The notes: a model not told the origin generated them from the sequence alone. DNA of 64,000 nucleotides from an uncultured Eubacteriales bacterium (GCA_902801845.1 CADCJW010000002.1:369627-433626); one strand, 5' to 3'. Shown: positions 49,325 through 57,990, counted from the first letter of the stretch. A program made the numbers and translations.

Positions 49325-49869
49325 AAAGCGGAGACCGGCTGATCATCGACCGGGAGGTCTACGTCGTCTTCCAACTTTTGGGCCACGGGAAGGGCGGATA
49401 CTCCTATCTCGCCGAGGACGGGAACGGGCGGCGGGTGGTGGTGAAACAGATCCACCACGAACCCTGCAGCTACTATACCTTCGGAGACAAACTGGCAGCG
49501 GAGCTTTACGACTATGAGCGCCTGAAAGCGGCGGGGATCCCCGTGCCAAAGCTGCTTGCCGTGGACCGGGCGGCGGAGCGGCTGGTGAAGGAATACGTCG
49601 ACGGCCCTACCGTCTTCGAGCTGGTCCGGGACGGGGCGGCCGTGGAGCCCTATCTGGAGCAGGTGCGCGCTATGGCGGCCCGGGCCCGGGCGGCGGGGCT
49701 GAACATCGACTACTTCCCCACCAACTTCGTAGCGCAAAACGGCCGGATCTGGTATATCGACTATGAGTGCAACGAATACATGGACCAATGGAGCTTTGAG
49801 AACTGGGGCGTCCGCTACTGGTCGAGGACGCCGGAATTTGAAAACTATCTGAAGGAGAACGCCACATGA
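49321..49869 (+). CDS. small protein-kinase-like protein
   Basis: 182 residues from GTG 49321 (GTGA overlap). A Gly-rich loop LLGHGKGGYSYLAED and Lys in RRVVVKQIHH form the ATP-binding lobe. LNIDYFPTNFV resembles the catalytic loop (Asp...Asn) and YIDYECN the metal-binding Asp segment. It is short, with no clear activation loop, like aminoglycoside-phosphotransferase or RIO-type small kinases. In this operon it could phosphorylate a small molecule. The stop overlaps the next ATG (ATGA). Confidence 0.7.
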   Translation: MKSGDRLIIDREVYVVFQLLGHGKGGYSYLAEDGNGRRVVVKQIHHEPCSYYTFGDKLAAELYDYERLKAAGIPVPKLLAVDRAAERLVKEYVDGPTVFELVRDGAAVEPYLEQVRAMAARARAAGLNIDYFPTNFVAQNGRIWYIDYECNEYMDQWSFENWGVRYWSRTPEFENYLKENAT

Positions 49870-50549
49870 AGATCTTAGTGTTCAACGGCAGTCCCAAAGG
49901 GGAAAAGAGCGACACCATGCACGTCACCCGGGCCTTTTTGGAGGGGATGGCGGCGGCGGGGGAACAGCAGGTGAAGATCATCACCGCCGTGGAGCAGCAC
50001 GTGGAATACTGCACGGGCTGCTTCAGCTGCATGCACAACGGGGGCACCTGCATCCACGACGACGACATGCGGGGCATTTTGGAGGAGATACTGAAAAGCG
50101 ACCTGCTGATCTTCAGCTTCCCCCTCTACTGCTACGGCATGCCCGCGCCGCTGAAGGCCATCATCGACCGCATCCTGCCCCTCAGTAAGATGACCATGGA
50201 GAAGGTGGGCGACCGGTACGAGCACGTGGGCCAGGCGGACTATTCCCATCTCAGATACGTCATGATCTCAGGCTGCGGCTTCCCCAACAGCCGGCAGAAC
50301 TTCGAGCCCGCGGTGGCGCAGTTTAAGCTCCTCTTCCCCTGCGATCACACCATCCTCACCGTGCCCGAGAGCCCCATGTTCAACGCCCCCGAGGCAGCGG
50401 TGGTCACCGTGCCCCGGCTGCAGCAGGTGAAGGAAGCAGGGCGGCAGTACGCAAAGACGGGCAGGATCGACCCCGACCTCCTCTCCGCCATCTACTCCCC
50501 CATGATCCCTGAGGCGCAGTACGCGGCCATCGTGAACGGGGAGGCGTGA
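49866..50549 (+). CDS. flavodoxin-like FMN-dependent oxidoreductase
   Basis: 227 residues. ILVFNGSPKGEKSDTMHV is the FMN phosphate-binding loop of NADPH-dependent FMN reductases; FSFPLYCYGMPAPLKAIIDR is the conserved second FMN contact. The Cys pair in YCTGCFSCMHNGGTC resembles flavodoxin-like proteins with a Cys motif found in anaerobes. It probably reduces quinones, nitro groups or other electrophiles. Coupled to the kinase-like gene (ATGA). Confidence 0.83.
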   Translation: MKILVFNGSPKGEKSDTMHVTRAFLEGMAAAGEQQVKIITAVEQHVEYCTGCFSCMHNGGTCIHDDDMRGILEEILKSDLLIFSFPLYCYGMPAPLKAIIDRILPLSKMTMEKVGDRYEHVGQADYSHLRYVMISGCGFPNSRQNFEPAVAQFKLLFPCDHTILTVPESPMFNAPEAAVVTVPRLQQVKEAGRQYAKTGRIDPDLLSAIYSPMIPEAQYAAIVNGEA

Positions 50550-50552
50550 TCC

Positions 50553-51509
50553 ATGACCATACGGACGAAACAGTTTCAGCTCCTGACCGATGCGGAATTG
50601 GCCTGGGAGCTCATGACGGACGTGTTCACTCCCGACGAGTGCAACGGCCCGGCGGCTCCCTTTTTCGAATACGCCCTCACTTCCTCCTGGCAGGACAAGA
50701 CCTACCTGCGCCTCGATCGGTTCTGGCTGGACGGGGACAAGCCCGTGGGGTTCCTGTTCTATGAGGACGATCCCAATCGGCTCCACTTCGTCCTCCGTCC
50801 GGGGTACGAAGCCCTGGCTGGAGAGATGATCGACTATGGTGAGACCGCCTTTCCCGCCTTCGGTGAGCCCCGGGAGCTGATCTTGAACAGCGGTCAACGT
50901 TCCCTTATCCAGGCAGCGGAGGCGCGGGGGTACAGGGCCGTGGATCGGGAGGAATACAAGGTCTTCGATTTTCGGACGGGGAAACTGGATCATCCCCTGC
51001 CGACAGGCTACCGTTTCGTGGACCCGGGCCGGGTGGACCCCCTCAAAGCCGCTCGGTGCATGTGGGAGGGATTCAACGAAGGCCGGGGTCCTTTCACCGG
51101 TTGGGAGATCCCCGGCACCGGCCCTCACGAGCTATATCAGAGCGTTCTGGGCGCCTCATCGGCCCCCTCCCCCCACGCCACCTACGAGCGCACCGTGGTT
51201 ATTGCCGATGAGAATGGAGACTACGTCTGCTTCGCGGGTATGTGGTGGGTGGAAAAGAACAAGCTTGCCTATCTGGAGCCCCTGTGTACCGTCCCCGAGC
51301 ATCGGCACAAGGGGTTGGCCGCTGCGGCCCTATCCCAACATGACCGGCTGCTGCGGCCCCTGGGCGCCCGGATCATGACCGGCGGTGTCAGCGACTTCTA
51401 CCGCCGAATCGGCTACCGGGACGCCATTATGACCCTGCATTTTGCGAAGGAGCCGGAAAATGCGCTGTGTGACTTCGGCTTCCCCGGGACAGATTTGAGC
51501 AGAGATTGA
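50553..51509 (+). CDS. GNAT-family acetyltransferase (two-domain)
   Basis: 318 residues. The C-terminal GNAT domain carries the acetyl-CoA loop EPLCTVPEHRHKGLAAAALSQH near 245 (R/Q-x-x-G/A type). The N-terminal half has a degenerate GNAT-like fold (VGFLFYEDDPNRLHFVL). Two-domain GNATs of this kind acetylate amines or aminoglycoside-like compounds. It begins 3 nt after the flavodoxin stop with RBS GGGGAGG and is the last gene of the TetR-led run. Confidence 0.75.
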   Translation: MTIRTKQFQLLTDAELAWELMTDVFTPDECNGPAAPFFEYALTSSWQDKTYLRLDRFWLDGDKPVGFLFYEDDPNRLHFVLRPGYEALAGEMIDYGETAFPAFGEPRELILNSGQRSLIQAAEARGYRAVDREEYKVFDFRTGKLDHPLPTGYRFVDPGRVDPLKAARCMWEGFNEGRGPFTGWEIPGTGPHELYQSVLGASSAPSPHATYERTVVIADENGDYVCFAGMWWVEKNKLAYLEPLCTVPEHRHKGLAAAALSQHDRLLRPLGARIMTGGVSDFYRRIGYRDAIMTLHFAKEPENALCDFGFPGTDLSRD

Positions 51510-51539
51510 CAGGGCAGGTATCCCGGGGCCTGGTATACT
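51506..51539 (+). promoter_or_regulatory. candidate promoter of the AraC-GyrI gene
   Basis: TTGACA (51506-51511) overlaps the previous stop codon. TATACT is at 51534-51539, a 22-bp spacing. The long spacer contains GGTAT repeats (51518, 51532) and may need an activator, which is in keeping with an AraC gene directly downstream. Confidence 0.45.
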
Positions 51540-51568
51540 GAGAACAGTCAAAGGAAAGGAGACGGCCC

Positions 51569-52462
51569 ATGGAATGGCTCACCGCGATCCGCGGGGCGGT
51601 ATCGTATGCGGAGGATCACCTGACGGACGACGTCAGCCTGGACGACGTGGCCCGGGCGGTACACCTCTCCCCCTTCTTCCTGCAGCGGGGCTTTTCGCTG
51701 ATGACCGGCTACGGCATCGGCGAATATCTCCGAAACCGGCGGCTCTACCAGGCGGCATTGGACCTCAGGAAGACGGAGGAAAAGGTCATCGACGTGGCCC
51801 TTCGCTACGGCTACGAGACCCCGGAGAGCTTCACGAAGGCCTTTGCCCGCTTCCACGGCGCCACGCCCACCGAGGTGCGCAGCGGAGCGGCCATCCGGGC
51901 TTTCCTTCCCCTGACCATCCAAATCCACATCCAAGGAGGCAGCAAAATGGAACCTAAGATCACCCCCATGTTCCCCTTCAAGCTCATCGGCTTTCAAAAG
52001 GAATTCACCTATGAGGAAGCCTATAGCGAGATACCCAGGTTCTGGAATGAGACCTGCGAGAAGTACGCCAACAACGTCTACGCCGGGAACCCGCCCGCCA
52101 ACCCCTACGAGCAGGCCCTCATGGACAACTGCATCGGCGAGTACGGCGTCTGCATCGACGATCTGGGCGGCGGCCGGTTCCGCTATCTGATCGCGGGCAA
52201 GTACACCGGCGGTCCCGTGCCCGAGGGCATGGTGCTCTACGAGTTCCCTCGGCATGCGTGGGCCGTGTTCGACTGCGTGGGCCCCAACCCCCAGACCCTC
52301 CAAAGCGTCAACACCCGCATCTTTCAGGAGTGGCTGCCCGGAAACCCGGACTATGAGCTCTCGGGCAACGCCACGGTGGAGTGGTACGACTGTCTGCACG
52401 GGGAAATGACGGACGCCGACTACCACAGCGCCATCTGGGTCCCTGTAAAGCGGAAGGATTAG
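51569..52462 (+). CDS. AraC-family regulator fused to GyrI-like effector-binding domain
   Basis: 297 residues. Residues 1-110 hold the two HTH motifs (VSLDDVARAVHLSPFFLQRGF and VIDVALRYGYETPESFTKAF with the PTEVR end). From residue 127 a GyrI-like/Bacterial transcription activator effector domain starts (MEPKITPMFPFKLIGFQ) and ends with EWYDCLHGEMTDADYHSAIW. Such proteins bind small hydrophobic or cationic drugs. At codon 127 (ATG 51947) a perfect AAGGAGG is positioned 7 nt upstream inside the gene, so the effector domain may also be made alone. RBS AAGGAG before ATG 51569. Confidence 0.87.
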   Translation: MEWLTAIRGAVSYAEDHLTDDVSLDDVARAVHLSPFFLQRGFSLMTGYGIGEYLRNRRLYQAALDLRKTEEKVIDVALRYGYETPESFTKAFARFHGATPTEVRSGAAIRAFLPLTIQIHIQGGSKMEPKITPMFPFKLIGFQKEFTYEEAYSEIPRFWNETCEKYANNVYAGNPPANPYEQALMDNCIGEYGVCIDDLGGGRFRYLIAGKYTGGPVPEGMVLYEFPRHAWAVFDCVGPNPQTLQSVNTRIFQEWLPGNPDYELSGNATVEWYDCLHGEMTDADYHSAIWVPVKRKD

Positions 52463-52539
52463 CCTCCGGCTTCCCCCCGCTCCGCCGGCCGCTATCGGGC
52501 CGGACCCGGCGCAGACGGGGACCCTCGGTCGAAAAGCGC

Positions 52540-52588
52540 TTGACAAGTAAACGATCGTTTACTATACTATGGGTAAACGATCGTTTAT
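52540..52588 (+). promoter_or_regulatory. sigma-A promoter with two 16-bp TetR operators
   Basis: TTGACA (52540-52545), 17-bp spacer, TATACT (52563-52568). The perfect palindrome GTAAACGATCGTTTAC (52547-52562) fills the spacer, and a second copy, GTAAACGATCGTTTAT (52573-52588), covers the start site, 26 bp centre to centre. This is a textbook autorepressed tetR-type promoter. Confidence 0.9.
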
Positions 52589-52605
52589 TATTTTTGGAGG
52601 CGACC

Positions 52606-53208
52606 ATGGGAGACACGAAGGAACGGATATTGCTGACCAGCCTGCAGCTGTTCGCCCAAAGGGGGTACGCGGCGGTGTCCGTCAGCGACATCGCCGGGGC
52701 CCTGGGGATCACCAAGGGGGCCCTGTATCGGCATTTCGAGAGCAAGCAGGCCATCTTCGACGCCATCCTCGCCCGCATGGAGCAGCGGGATGGGGAACAG
52801 GCCCAGGCCCACGACCTGCCGGAGGGGACCGCGGAAACCGATAAAGCGGCCTACGAAGCCGCCACCGTGAGCCATATCGTTTCCTTCAGCCGGGACATGT
52901 TCCGCTACTGGACGGAGGACCCCTTCGCCGGCCCCTTTCGCCGGATGCTGACATTGGAGCAGTATACGACCCCTGAGATGGGTCGGCTCTACCAGCAGTA
53001 CCTGGGGGCGGGGCCCATGGGCTACGTGGCGGACCTGTTCGCGGCCCAGGGGCTCACCGACCCGGCGCGCCGGGCGGCGGCCTTCTACGGGCCCATGTTC
53101 CTCCTCTACAGCGTCTATGACGGGGCCACGGACAAGGAAGCGGTGACCGCCCTGCTGGATGAAACCTTGGAAAACACAGCAAAAAACCTGTTAGGAGAAG
53201 AGAAATGA
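52606..53208 (+). CDS. TetR-family regulator
   Basis: 200 residues. HTH: KERILLTSLQLFAQRGYAAVSVSDIAGALGITKGALYRHFESK (about 5-47). The C-terminal domain is all-helical and ligand-specific, not recognised. ATG 52606 follows GGAGG and is downstream of the promoter; the frame is open further upstream but that part is not transcribed. It probably binds the two GTAAACGATCGTTTA operators and controls itself and the GNAT gene that overlaps its stop (ATGA). Confidence 0.88.
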   Translation: MGDTKERILLTSLQLFAQRGYAAVSVSDIAGALGITKGALYRHFESKQAIFDAILARMEQRDGEQAQAHDLPEGTAETDKAAYEAATVSHIVSFSRDMFRYWTEDPFAGPFRRMLTLEQYTTPEMGRLYQQYLGAGPMGYVADLFAAQGLTDPARRAAAFYGPMFLLYSVYDGATDKEAVTALLDETLENTAKNLLGEEK

Positions 53209-53837
53209 AAGAGAACATCATCATTCGCCGGGAGCGTCCGGAAGACCATTTCGCCGTGGAGAACCTGGTGCGGGAGTCCTTTTGGAATGTGTACCGCCCC
53301 GGCTGCCAGGAGCATTTCGTGCTCCACCGGCTGCGGGAGGACCCGGCCTTCGTGCCGGAGCTGGACCTGATCATGGAAAGGGACGGCCGGCTCATAGGCC
53401 AAAACATGTTCATGCGCGCCCATATCGAAGCCGACGACGGGCGGCAGATCCCCATCTTCACCATGGGCCCCATCTGCATCGCCAACGATCTAAAGCGCCA
53501 GGGGTACGGAAAGCTCCTGCTGGACTATTCCCTGGAGCAGGCGGCCCGGCTGGGCTGCGGGGCCCTGTGCTTTGAGGGGAACATCCTCTTTTATGGGAAG
53601 TCCGGCTTCACCTACGCCCGGGATTTCCACATCCGCTACCACGACTTGCCCGCGGGGGCGGACGATTCCTTCTTCCTGTGCCAGGAGCTGGTCCCCGGGT
53701 ATCTTGCGGGTGTCGCCGGCGTCTACGGCCCGCCGGAAGGGTACTTCGCGGCGGACAAGGACCCCGAGGGCTTCGAAGCCTTCGACGCCCTCTTCCCGCC
53801 CAAGGTGAAGCTGAAGCTTCCCGGCCAGCTGGTGTAA
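53205..53837 (+). CDS. GNAT-family acetyltransferase
   Basis: 210 residues. It starts IIIRRERPEDHFAVENLVRESFW, the common beginning of YhbS-like N-acetyltransferases. The acetyl-CoA loop GPICIANDLKRQGYGKLLLDYSL is near 95 and GCGALCFEGNILFYGKSGF near 130. Substrate unknown. Coupled to the TetR gene, so the effector of that regulator may be its substrate. Confidence 0.83.
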   Translation: MKENIIIRRERPEDHFAVENLVRESFWNVYRPGCQEHFVLHRLREDPAFVPELDLIMERDGRLIGQNMFMRAHIEADDGRQIPIFTMGPICIANDLKRQGYGKLLLDYSLEQAARLGCGALCFEGNILFYGKSGFTYARDFHIRYHDLPAGADDSFFLCQELVPGYLAGVAGVYGPPEGYFAADKDPEGFEAFDALFPPKVKLKLPGQLV

Positions 53838-53864
53838 GGAAAAGCGGCGGGCCTCTCCCCCATC

Positions 53865-53893
53865 TTGCCAGGGGCGGGAAAAACCGGTATACT
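53865..53893 (+). promoter_or_regulatory. sigma-A promoter of the peroxiredoxin gene
   Basis: TTGCCA (53865-53870), 17-bp spacer, TATACT (53888-53893). Confidence 0.75.
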
Positions 53894-53927
53894 GATAGAA
53901 ATATCGGCATACGAGGAGGAAACAGCC

Positions 53928-54392
53928 ATGTTGACGGCAGGCATGCAGGCCCCGGATTTCGCTTTATGGGACAAGGACGGGAAGCTGGTCCGCCTTTCGG
54001 ACTTTTTAGGCCGGAAGGTGGTCCTCTATTTCTATCCCAAGGACAACACCCCCGGCTGCACCCGGCAGGCCTGCGCCTTCGCCGGGGCCTACGACGCCTT
54101 TCGGGAAAAGCAGGTGACGGTGATCGGCATCAGCCGGGATTCCGTGGCCTCCCACGTGAAGTTCGCGGAGAAGTACGCTCTCCCCTTCCTGCTCCTCTCC
54201 GACCCGGAGCGGCAGGCCATCGAAGCCTACGGCGTCTGGCAGGAGAAGAAGAACTACGGCAAGGTGTCCATGGGCGTGGTCCGGTCCACCTTTATCATCG
54301 ACGAAAAGGGCGTCATCGAGAAGGTCATGCCCAAGGTGAAGCCGGACACCAACGCCGCCGAGATCCTGGCCTATCTGGACGGTGGAAGGTGA
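53928..54392 (+). CDS. bcp: thioredoxin-dependent peroxiredoxin, BCP/PrxQ type
   Basis: 154 residues. YPKDNTPGCTRQACAF contains the peroxidatic Cys and, five residues later, the resolving Cys, as in BCP/PrxQ enzymes that reduce H2O2 and organic hydroperoxides via thioredoxin. The full length and C-terminal RSTFIIDEKGVIEKV match the family. ATG 53928 follows GAGGAGG and is preferred to an earlier in-frame ATG located before the promoter. It is followed 7 nt later by an esterase gene. Confidence 0.93.
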   Translation: MLTAGMQAPDFALWDKDGKLVRLSDFLGRKVVLYFYPKDNTPGCTRQACAFAGAYDAFREKQVTVIGISRDSVASHVKFAEKYALPFLLLSDPERQAIEAYGVWQEKKNYGKVSMGVVRSTFIIDEKGVIEKVMPKVKPDTNAAEILAYLDGGR

Positions 54393-54399
54393 GGCGCCC

Positions 54400-56166
54400 A
54401 TGATCGGATTCGGGATCGTCACGGGGCTGCTGTTCCTGCTGATGGCGGCGGTGCTGGAGCTGAACAAGAACACCCTGTTGGGCTTCGGCCTTTTGCTGGC
54501 CGCCACGGTGGGCTTCGTACTCCTGTTTTGCCGGGTGCTCCAGGGGGCCCGCTGGTACGGGAAGCTCCTGGGGTATCTGGGCTATGTGGCCGTCTTCGCC
54601 CTGATCCTCTTTTTGACCTGGCCCCCCATCCGGGCCGTCCCCGCCTACGAGGGGAAAGCGCCGGTGTACACGGAGCCGGTCCGCACCCGGCAGGGGGACG
54701 TGCGGGGCGTGGTCATCGCGGACGGGGCGGTGGAGCTCTACGCGGGCATCCCCTACGCCCAGCCGCCGGTGGGAGAACTCCGCTGGAAGGAGCCACAGGA
54801 CCCCCTGCCCTGGGACGGGGTCCTCGACGGGGACCACTTCGCCCCCATGTGCATGCAGCCCACCCATCTGCCCATCTATGACAGCCTGGCCCGGATCATC
54901 GGCTATCACGACTATAGGATCTCCCTAAACGACAACTACCGGCCCCCGGTCAGCGAGGACGGGCTCTATGTGAACGTGTGGAAGCCCGCCGGGGCCGTGC
55001 GGGATCTGCCGGTGCTGGTCTATATCCACGGGGGGACCCTCCAGACGGGCCAGCCCTGGTACGCCGACTACGCGGGGACGGGCCTTGCAAAGCGGGGCCT
55101 GGTGGTGGTGAACCTGGGCTATCGGCTGGGGGTGTTCGGCTATTTGGCCGACGAGGGCCTGGCCGCGGAGTCGCCTCACGGCACCACGGGGAACTACGGC
55201 CTTTTGGACCAGGTCAAGGCCCTCCAATGGGTGCAGCAGAACGTGGCCGCCTTCGGGGGCGACCCCGGCAACGTGACCTTGGCCGGGGAGAGCGCCGGGG
55301 CCGCCAGCGTCAGCGCTTTGTGCACGTCGCCCCTCTCACGGGGCCTGTTCCGCCGGGCCATATTGGAGAGCTCCACCCTGGCCTCCCGGGAGCCGCCCCA
55401 CTCCTTCCGCAGCCTGGAGGAGGCGCTCGCCTCCGGTAAGGAGCTGAAGGCCCGCTACGGCGTCAGCACCCCCCAGGAGCTGCGGGCCCTGCCGGCGGAA
55501 CGGATCGTGAACGAGGCCTACACCCAGCATCACATGACCCTGGACGGGTACGCCCTCACGGAGACCCCCTACGCATCCTATCAAAAGGACGTCCACAACG
55601 AGGAGGCCCTCCTCCACGGCTACAACGCGGAGGAGAGCGGCCCTTTCATCCTGTTCGCCCATGCCAACATGAAAAACTACGAGGGGAAGATCCGCGCCTG
55701 CTTCAAGGAGTACGCCGAGGAGGTGCTGGCCCTGTACGCCCCGAAAACCGATGGGGAGGCGGACAGCTTCTGGGCCCAGATCTACGGGGCGCTGTTCTTC
55801 AACTACCCCCACTACTGCCTGAACCGGCTGGCCGCGAAAAACGGGGTCCCGGCCTGGGAGTATTATTTCAGCAAGACCAACGGCCGCCTGGGCTGCTGGC
55901 ACAGCGGGGAACTGATCTACTTCTACGGGAACATCCCCGCCGATTCCCGGCTCTTCGACGAAAAGGACCGGGCCCTGTCCGAGACCGTGTTGGGCTACGT
56001 CGCCAACTTCGCCGCCGCCGGGGACCCCAACGGGCCGGGGCTGCCCCCCTGGGCCGCGGACGACAGCAGCGCCACGATCCTGGAGCTGGGCGAGGACGTG
56101 GCCGCCGTGCCGGAGAAGTATCTGGCCCTCTACGCTATTATGGATAGGATGTACGGCTGGGAATAA
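54400..56166 (+). CDS. membrane-anchored type-B carboxylesterase
   Basis: 588 residues. Two or three N-terminal membrane helices (about 3-80) precede an alpha/beta-hydrolase domain of the carboxylesterase B family: GIPYAQPPVGELRWKEP, oxyanion-hole VYIHGG, nucleophile elbow GESAGAAS, the acidic residue region YNAEESGPF and the catalytic His in GCWHSGEL. The catalytic domain would face outside. The N-terminal helices are unusual for this family. ATG 54400 follows GGAAGGTGAGG, 7 nt after the peroxiredoxin stop. Confidence 0.85.
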   Translation: MIGFGIVTGLLFLLMAAVLELNKNTLLGFGLLLAATVGFVLLFCRVLQGARWYGKLLGYLGYVAVFALILFLTWPPIRAVPAYEGKAPVYTEPVRTRQGDVRGVVIADGAVELYAGIPYAQPPVGELRWKEPQDPLPWDGVLDGDHFAPMCMQPTHLPIYDSLARIIGYHDYRISLNDNYRPPVSEDGLYVNVWKPAGAVRDLPVLVYIHGGTLQTGQPWYADYAGTGLAKRGLVVVNLGYRLGVFGYLADEGLAAESPHGTTGNYGLLDQVKALQWVQQNVAAFGGDPGNVTLAGESAGAASVSALCTSPLSRGLFRRAILESSTLASREPPHSFRSLEEALASGKELKARYGVSTPQELRALPAERIVNEAYTQHHMTLDGYALTETPYASYQKDVHNEEALLHGYNAEESGPFILFAHANMKNYEGKIRACFKEYAEEVLALYAPKTDGEADSFWAQIYGALFFNYPHYCLNRLAAKNGVPAWEYYFSKTNGRLGCWHSGELIYFYGNIPADSRLFDEKDRALSETVLGYVANFAAAGDPNGPGLPPWAADDSSATILELGEDVAAVPEKYLALYAIMDRMYGWE

Positions 56167-56208
56167 CCGGCGCAGGCTGTCGAAAAAGGCGGCAGGAGAA
56201 ATCTGAAT

Positions 56209-56238
56209 GCCACCGGCAATCGAGCCGGTGGCTTTTTG
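56209..56238 (+). terminator. strong intrinsic terminator
   Basis: A 9-bp perfect stem GCCACCGGC/GCCGGTGGC with loop AATCGA, then TTTTTG. The T-run abuts the -35 box of the next promoter. Confidence 0.88.
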
Positions 56239-56267
56239 TTGCAATTTGGGGAGAAAAATGATATGCT
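56239..56267 (+). promoter_or_regulatory. sigma-A promoter of the surface-protein gene (leaderless arrangement)
   Basis: TTGCAA (56239-56244), 17-bp spacer, TATGCT (56262-56267). Seven bases separate the -10 from ATG 56275, so the mRNA would start at the start codon. Confidence 0.65.
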
Positions 56268-56274
56268 ATCTCCC

Positions 56275-57990
56275 ATGAAACGGATCATATCTATTTTGCT
56301 TTGCAGCTTCATGCTGCTGCTCCCCTGCCTGGTCCAGGCCGAGGAAACGCCCGTCACGCCCATCTCCTCCCTGGGGGATATGCGCAAGATCGCCCAAAAC
56401 CCTTCGGGCCGGTACGAGCTCACCTGCGACATCGACATGTCTGCGGCGGAGACGCCCTGGACGCCCCTCCCCTTTTCCGGGGAGCTGGACGGGAAGGGGC
56501 ACGGGCTCTACAACCTGCGGGTGAGGACCACCGGCGCGGACACCGCCGAGACCTATGACGGGAACTACAAGACCTATGAGACCGTCTTCGGCGGGCTCTT
56601 CTCCATCCTGGACGGGGCGCGGCTGTCGAATCTCAGGCTTGTGAACACCACCGTCTTCGTGGACACGGACCAGCACTGCTTCCTGGGAGCCCTGGCGGGG
56701 TTCGCCCAAAACGCCACCATCGAGAACTGCACCGTCCAGACCCGGAACCACCTGACCCTCACCTCCATCAACGCGGGCGTGGGGGGGCTGGTGGGCTTCT
56801 CCGTGGAGAGCACCTTCACGGGCTGCACCGTGGACGCGGAGCTCATCTTCACCGACATGAACACCGACGCCCTCTGCGAGGAGTTTTTGGGCGGGATCTA
56901 TGCCAGCGGCTGCGGGGTCATCGACCATTGTGACGCCCGGGTACGGGGGTTCGCCGAGGTGTACGGGTACGCCCACAGTGGCGGGCTCATCGGCATGCAC
57001 AAGCTCCCCAAAAAGAGCCAGTACAAGTCCTCCGTCTCCTATACCACCGCGGATACGGAGATCTCCTTCTTCGAGATCACCAAGTCCCGCCGGGCCTATT
57101 GCTCCCCCACCATCGGGGAGGACGCGGGCCGGCAGTGCAAGCGGCTGGAGATGATCACCACCCACTATGAAAAGTATGAGTCCCGCAAGGCCGAGTGGAT
57201 GACGCCGGAGAAGTGTGAGTCCCCCCGGTACACCAGCGGGATCGTGGAACCCACCTGCACGGAATGGGGGTACACCGTCTATACCTGCACCGGCTGCGGC
57301 TACAGCTATAAGGACGAGTACACCGCCCCCGAGCACCAGTACCAGGTGGTGGAGACCGTGCCGAGCACCTGCACCGAGGAGGGGAAAGAGACCCTCCGCT
57401 GCTCCGGCTGCGGCGACAGCTTCAGCCGGGCTTTGCCCGCCGCCGGGCACAAGTATCAGGAGACCGTGCTGGAGCCCACCTGCACGGAGGCCGGGGCGCG
57501 GGTGTTCACCTGCGAGGTCTGCGGCGACAGCTATTCGGAGGAGATCCCCGCCATGGGCCACGCGCCCGGGGAATGGGTCACCAGCCGGGAGCCTGAGATC
57601 GACGTGGAGGGCGAGGAGCAGCAGCTGTGCAGCATCTGCGGGGCCGTGGTGGAGACCCGGCCGCTGCCGCCGATCCCCTACACCCACGCGGAGCGGATCC
57701 AACTGGACAGCGAGGCCCTGGCCCTGACCAGCGGGAGCACCGGGCACCTGGCCGCGGAGGTGTTCCCCGCGGACGCCACGGACCACACCGTCAGCTTCAC
57801 CAGCTCCGACGAGACCGTGGCCACGGCCCGGCCCGACGGGACGGTCCTGGCCGGGAAGCCGGGCACCGCCACGCTCACCTGCCTCAGCGCCGACGGGCGG
57901 GCGTCCGCCACCTGTGAGGTAACGGTGCGGTACACCACCTGGCAGTGGGTGCGGCATTACGTGCTGTTCGGATGGCTATGGGAGGAGTGA
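56275..57990 (+). CDS. secreted surface protein with GLUG-like, CxxC and BIG2 repeats
   Basis: 571 residues. Signal peptide (1-24, ending VQAEE). Residues about 30-270 form a beta-helix with GLUG-like turns (FGGLFSILDGARLSNLRLVN, GALAGFAQNATIENCTV, VGGLVGFSVE, SGGLIG). Residues about 310-460 carry four copies of a short unit with two CxxC pairs (CTEWGYTVYTCTGCGYSYKD type, each ending in AxGH or PEH). A BIG2-type Ig domain follows (about 480-560). There is no LPxTG or membrane anchor; it may bind the cell wall by charge or be released. ATG 56275 has no SD; see the promoter. Confidence 0.75.
   Translation: MKRIISILLCSFMLLLPCLVQAEETPVTPISSLGDMRKIAQNPSGRYELTCDIDMSAAETPWTPLPFSGELDGKGHGLYNLRVRTTGADTAETYDGNYKTYETVFGGLFSILDGARLSNLRLVNTTVFVDTDQHCFLGALAGFAQNATIENCTVQTRNHLTLTSINAGVGGLVGFSVESTFTGCTVDAELIFTDMNTDALCEEFLGGIYASGCGVIDHCDARVRGFAEVYGYAHSGGLIGMHKLPKKSQYKSSVSYTTADTEISFFEITKSRRAYCSPTIGEDAGRQCKRLEMITTHYEKYESRKAEWMTPEKCESPRYTSGIVEPTCTEWGYTVYTCTGCGYSYKDEYTAPEHQYQVVETVPSTCTEEGKETLRCSGCGDSFSRALPAAGHKYQETVLEPTCTEAGARVFTCEVCGDSYSEEIPAMGHAPGEWVTSREPEIDVEGEEQQLCSICGAVVETRPLPPIPYTHAERIQLDSEALALTSGSTGHLAAEVFPADATDHTVSFTSSDETVATARPDGTVLAGKPGTATLTCLSADGRASATCEVTVRYTTWQWVRHYVLFGWLWEE

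Noticed and set aside
52381..52605. Upstream extension of the TetR frame at 52606
   Set aside because: This part overlaps the AraC gene end and the tetR promoter/operators; the RBS GGAGG fixes the start at 52606.
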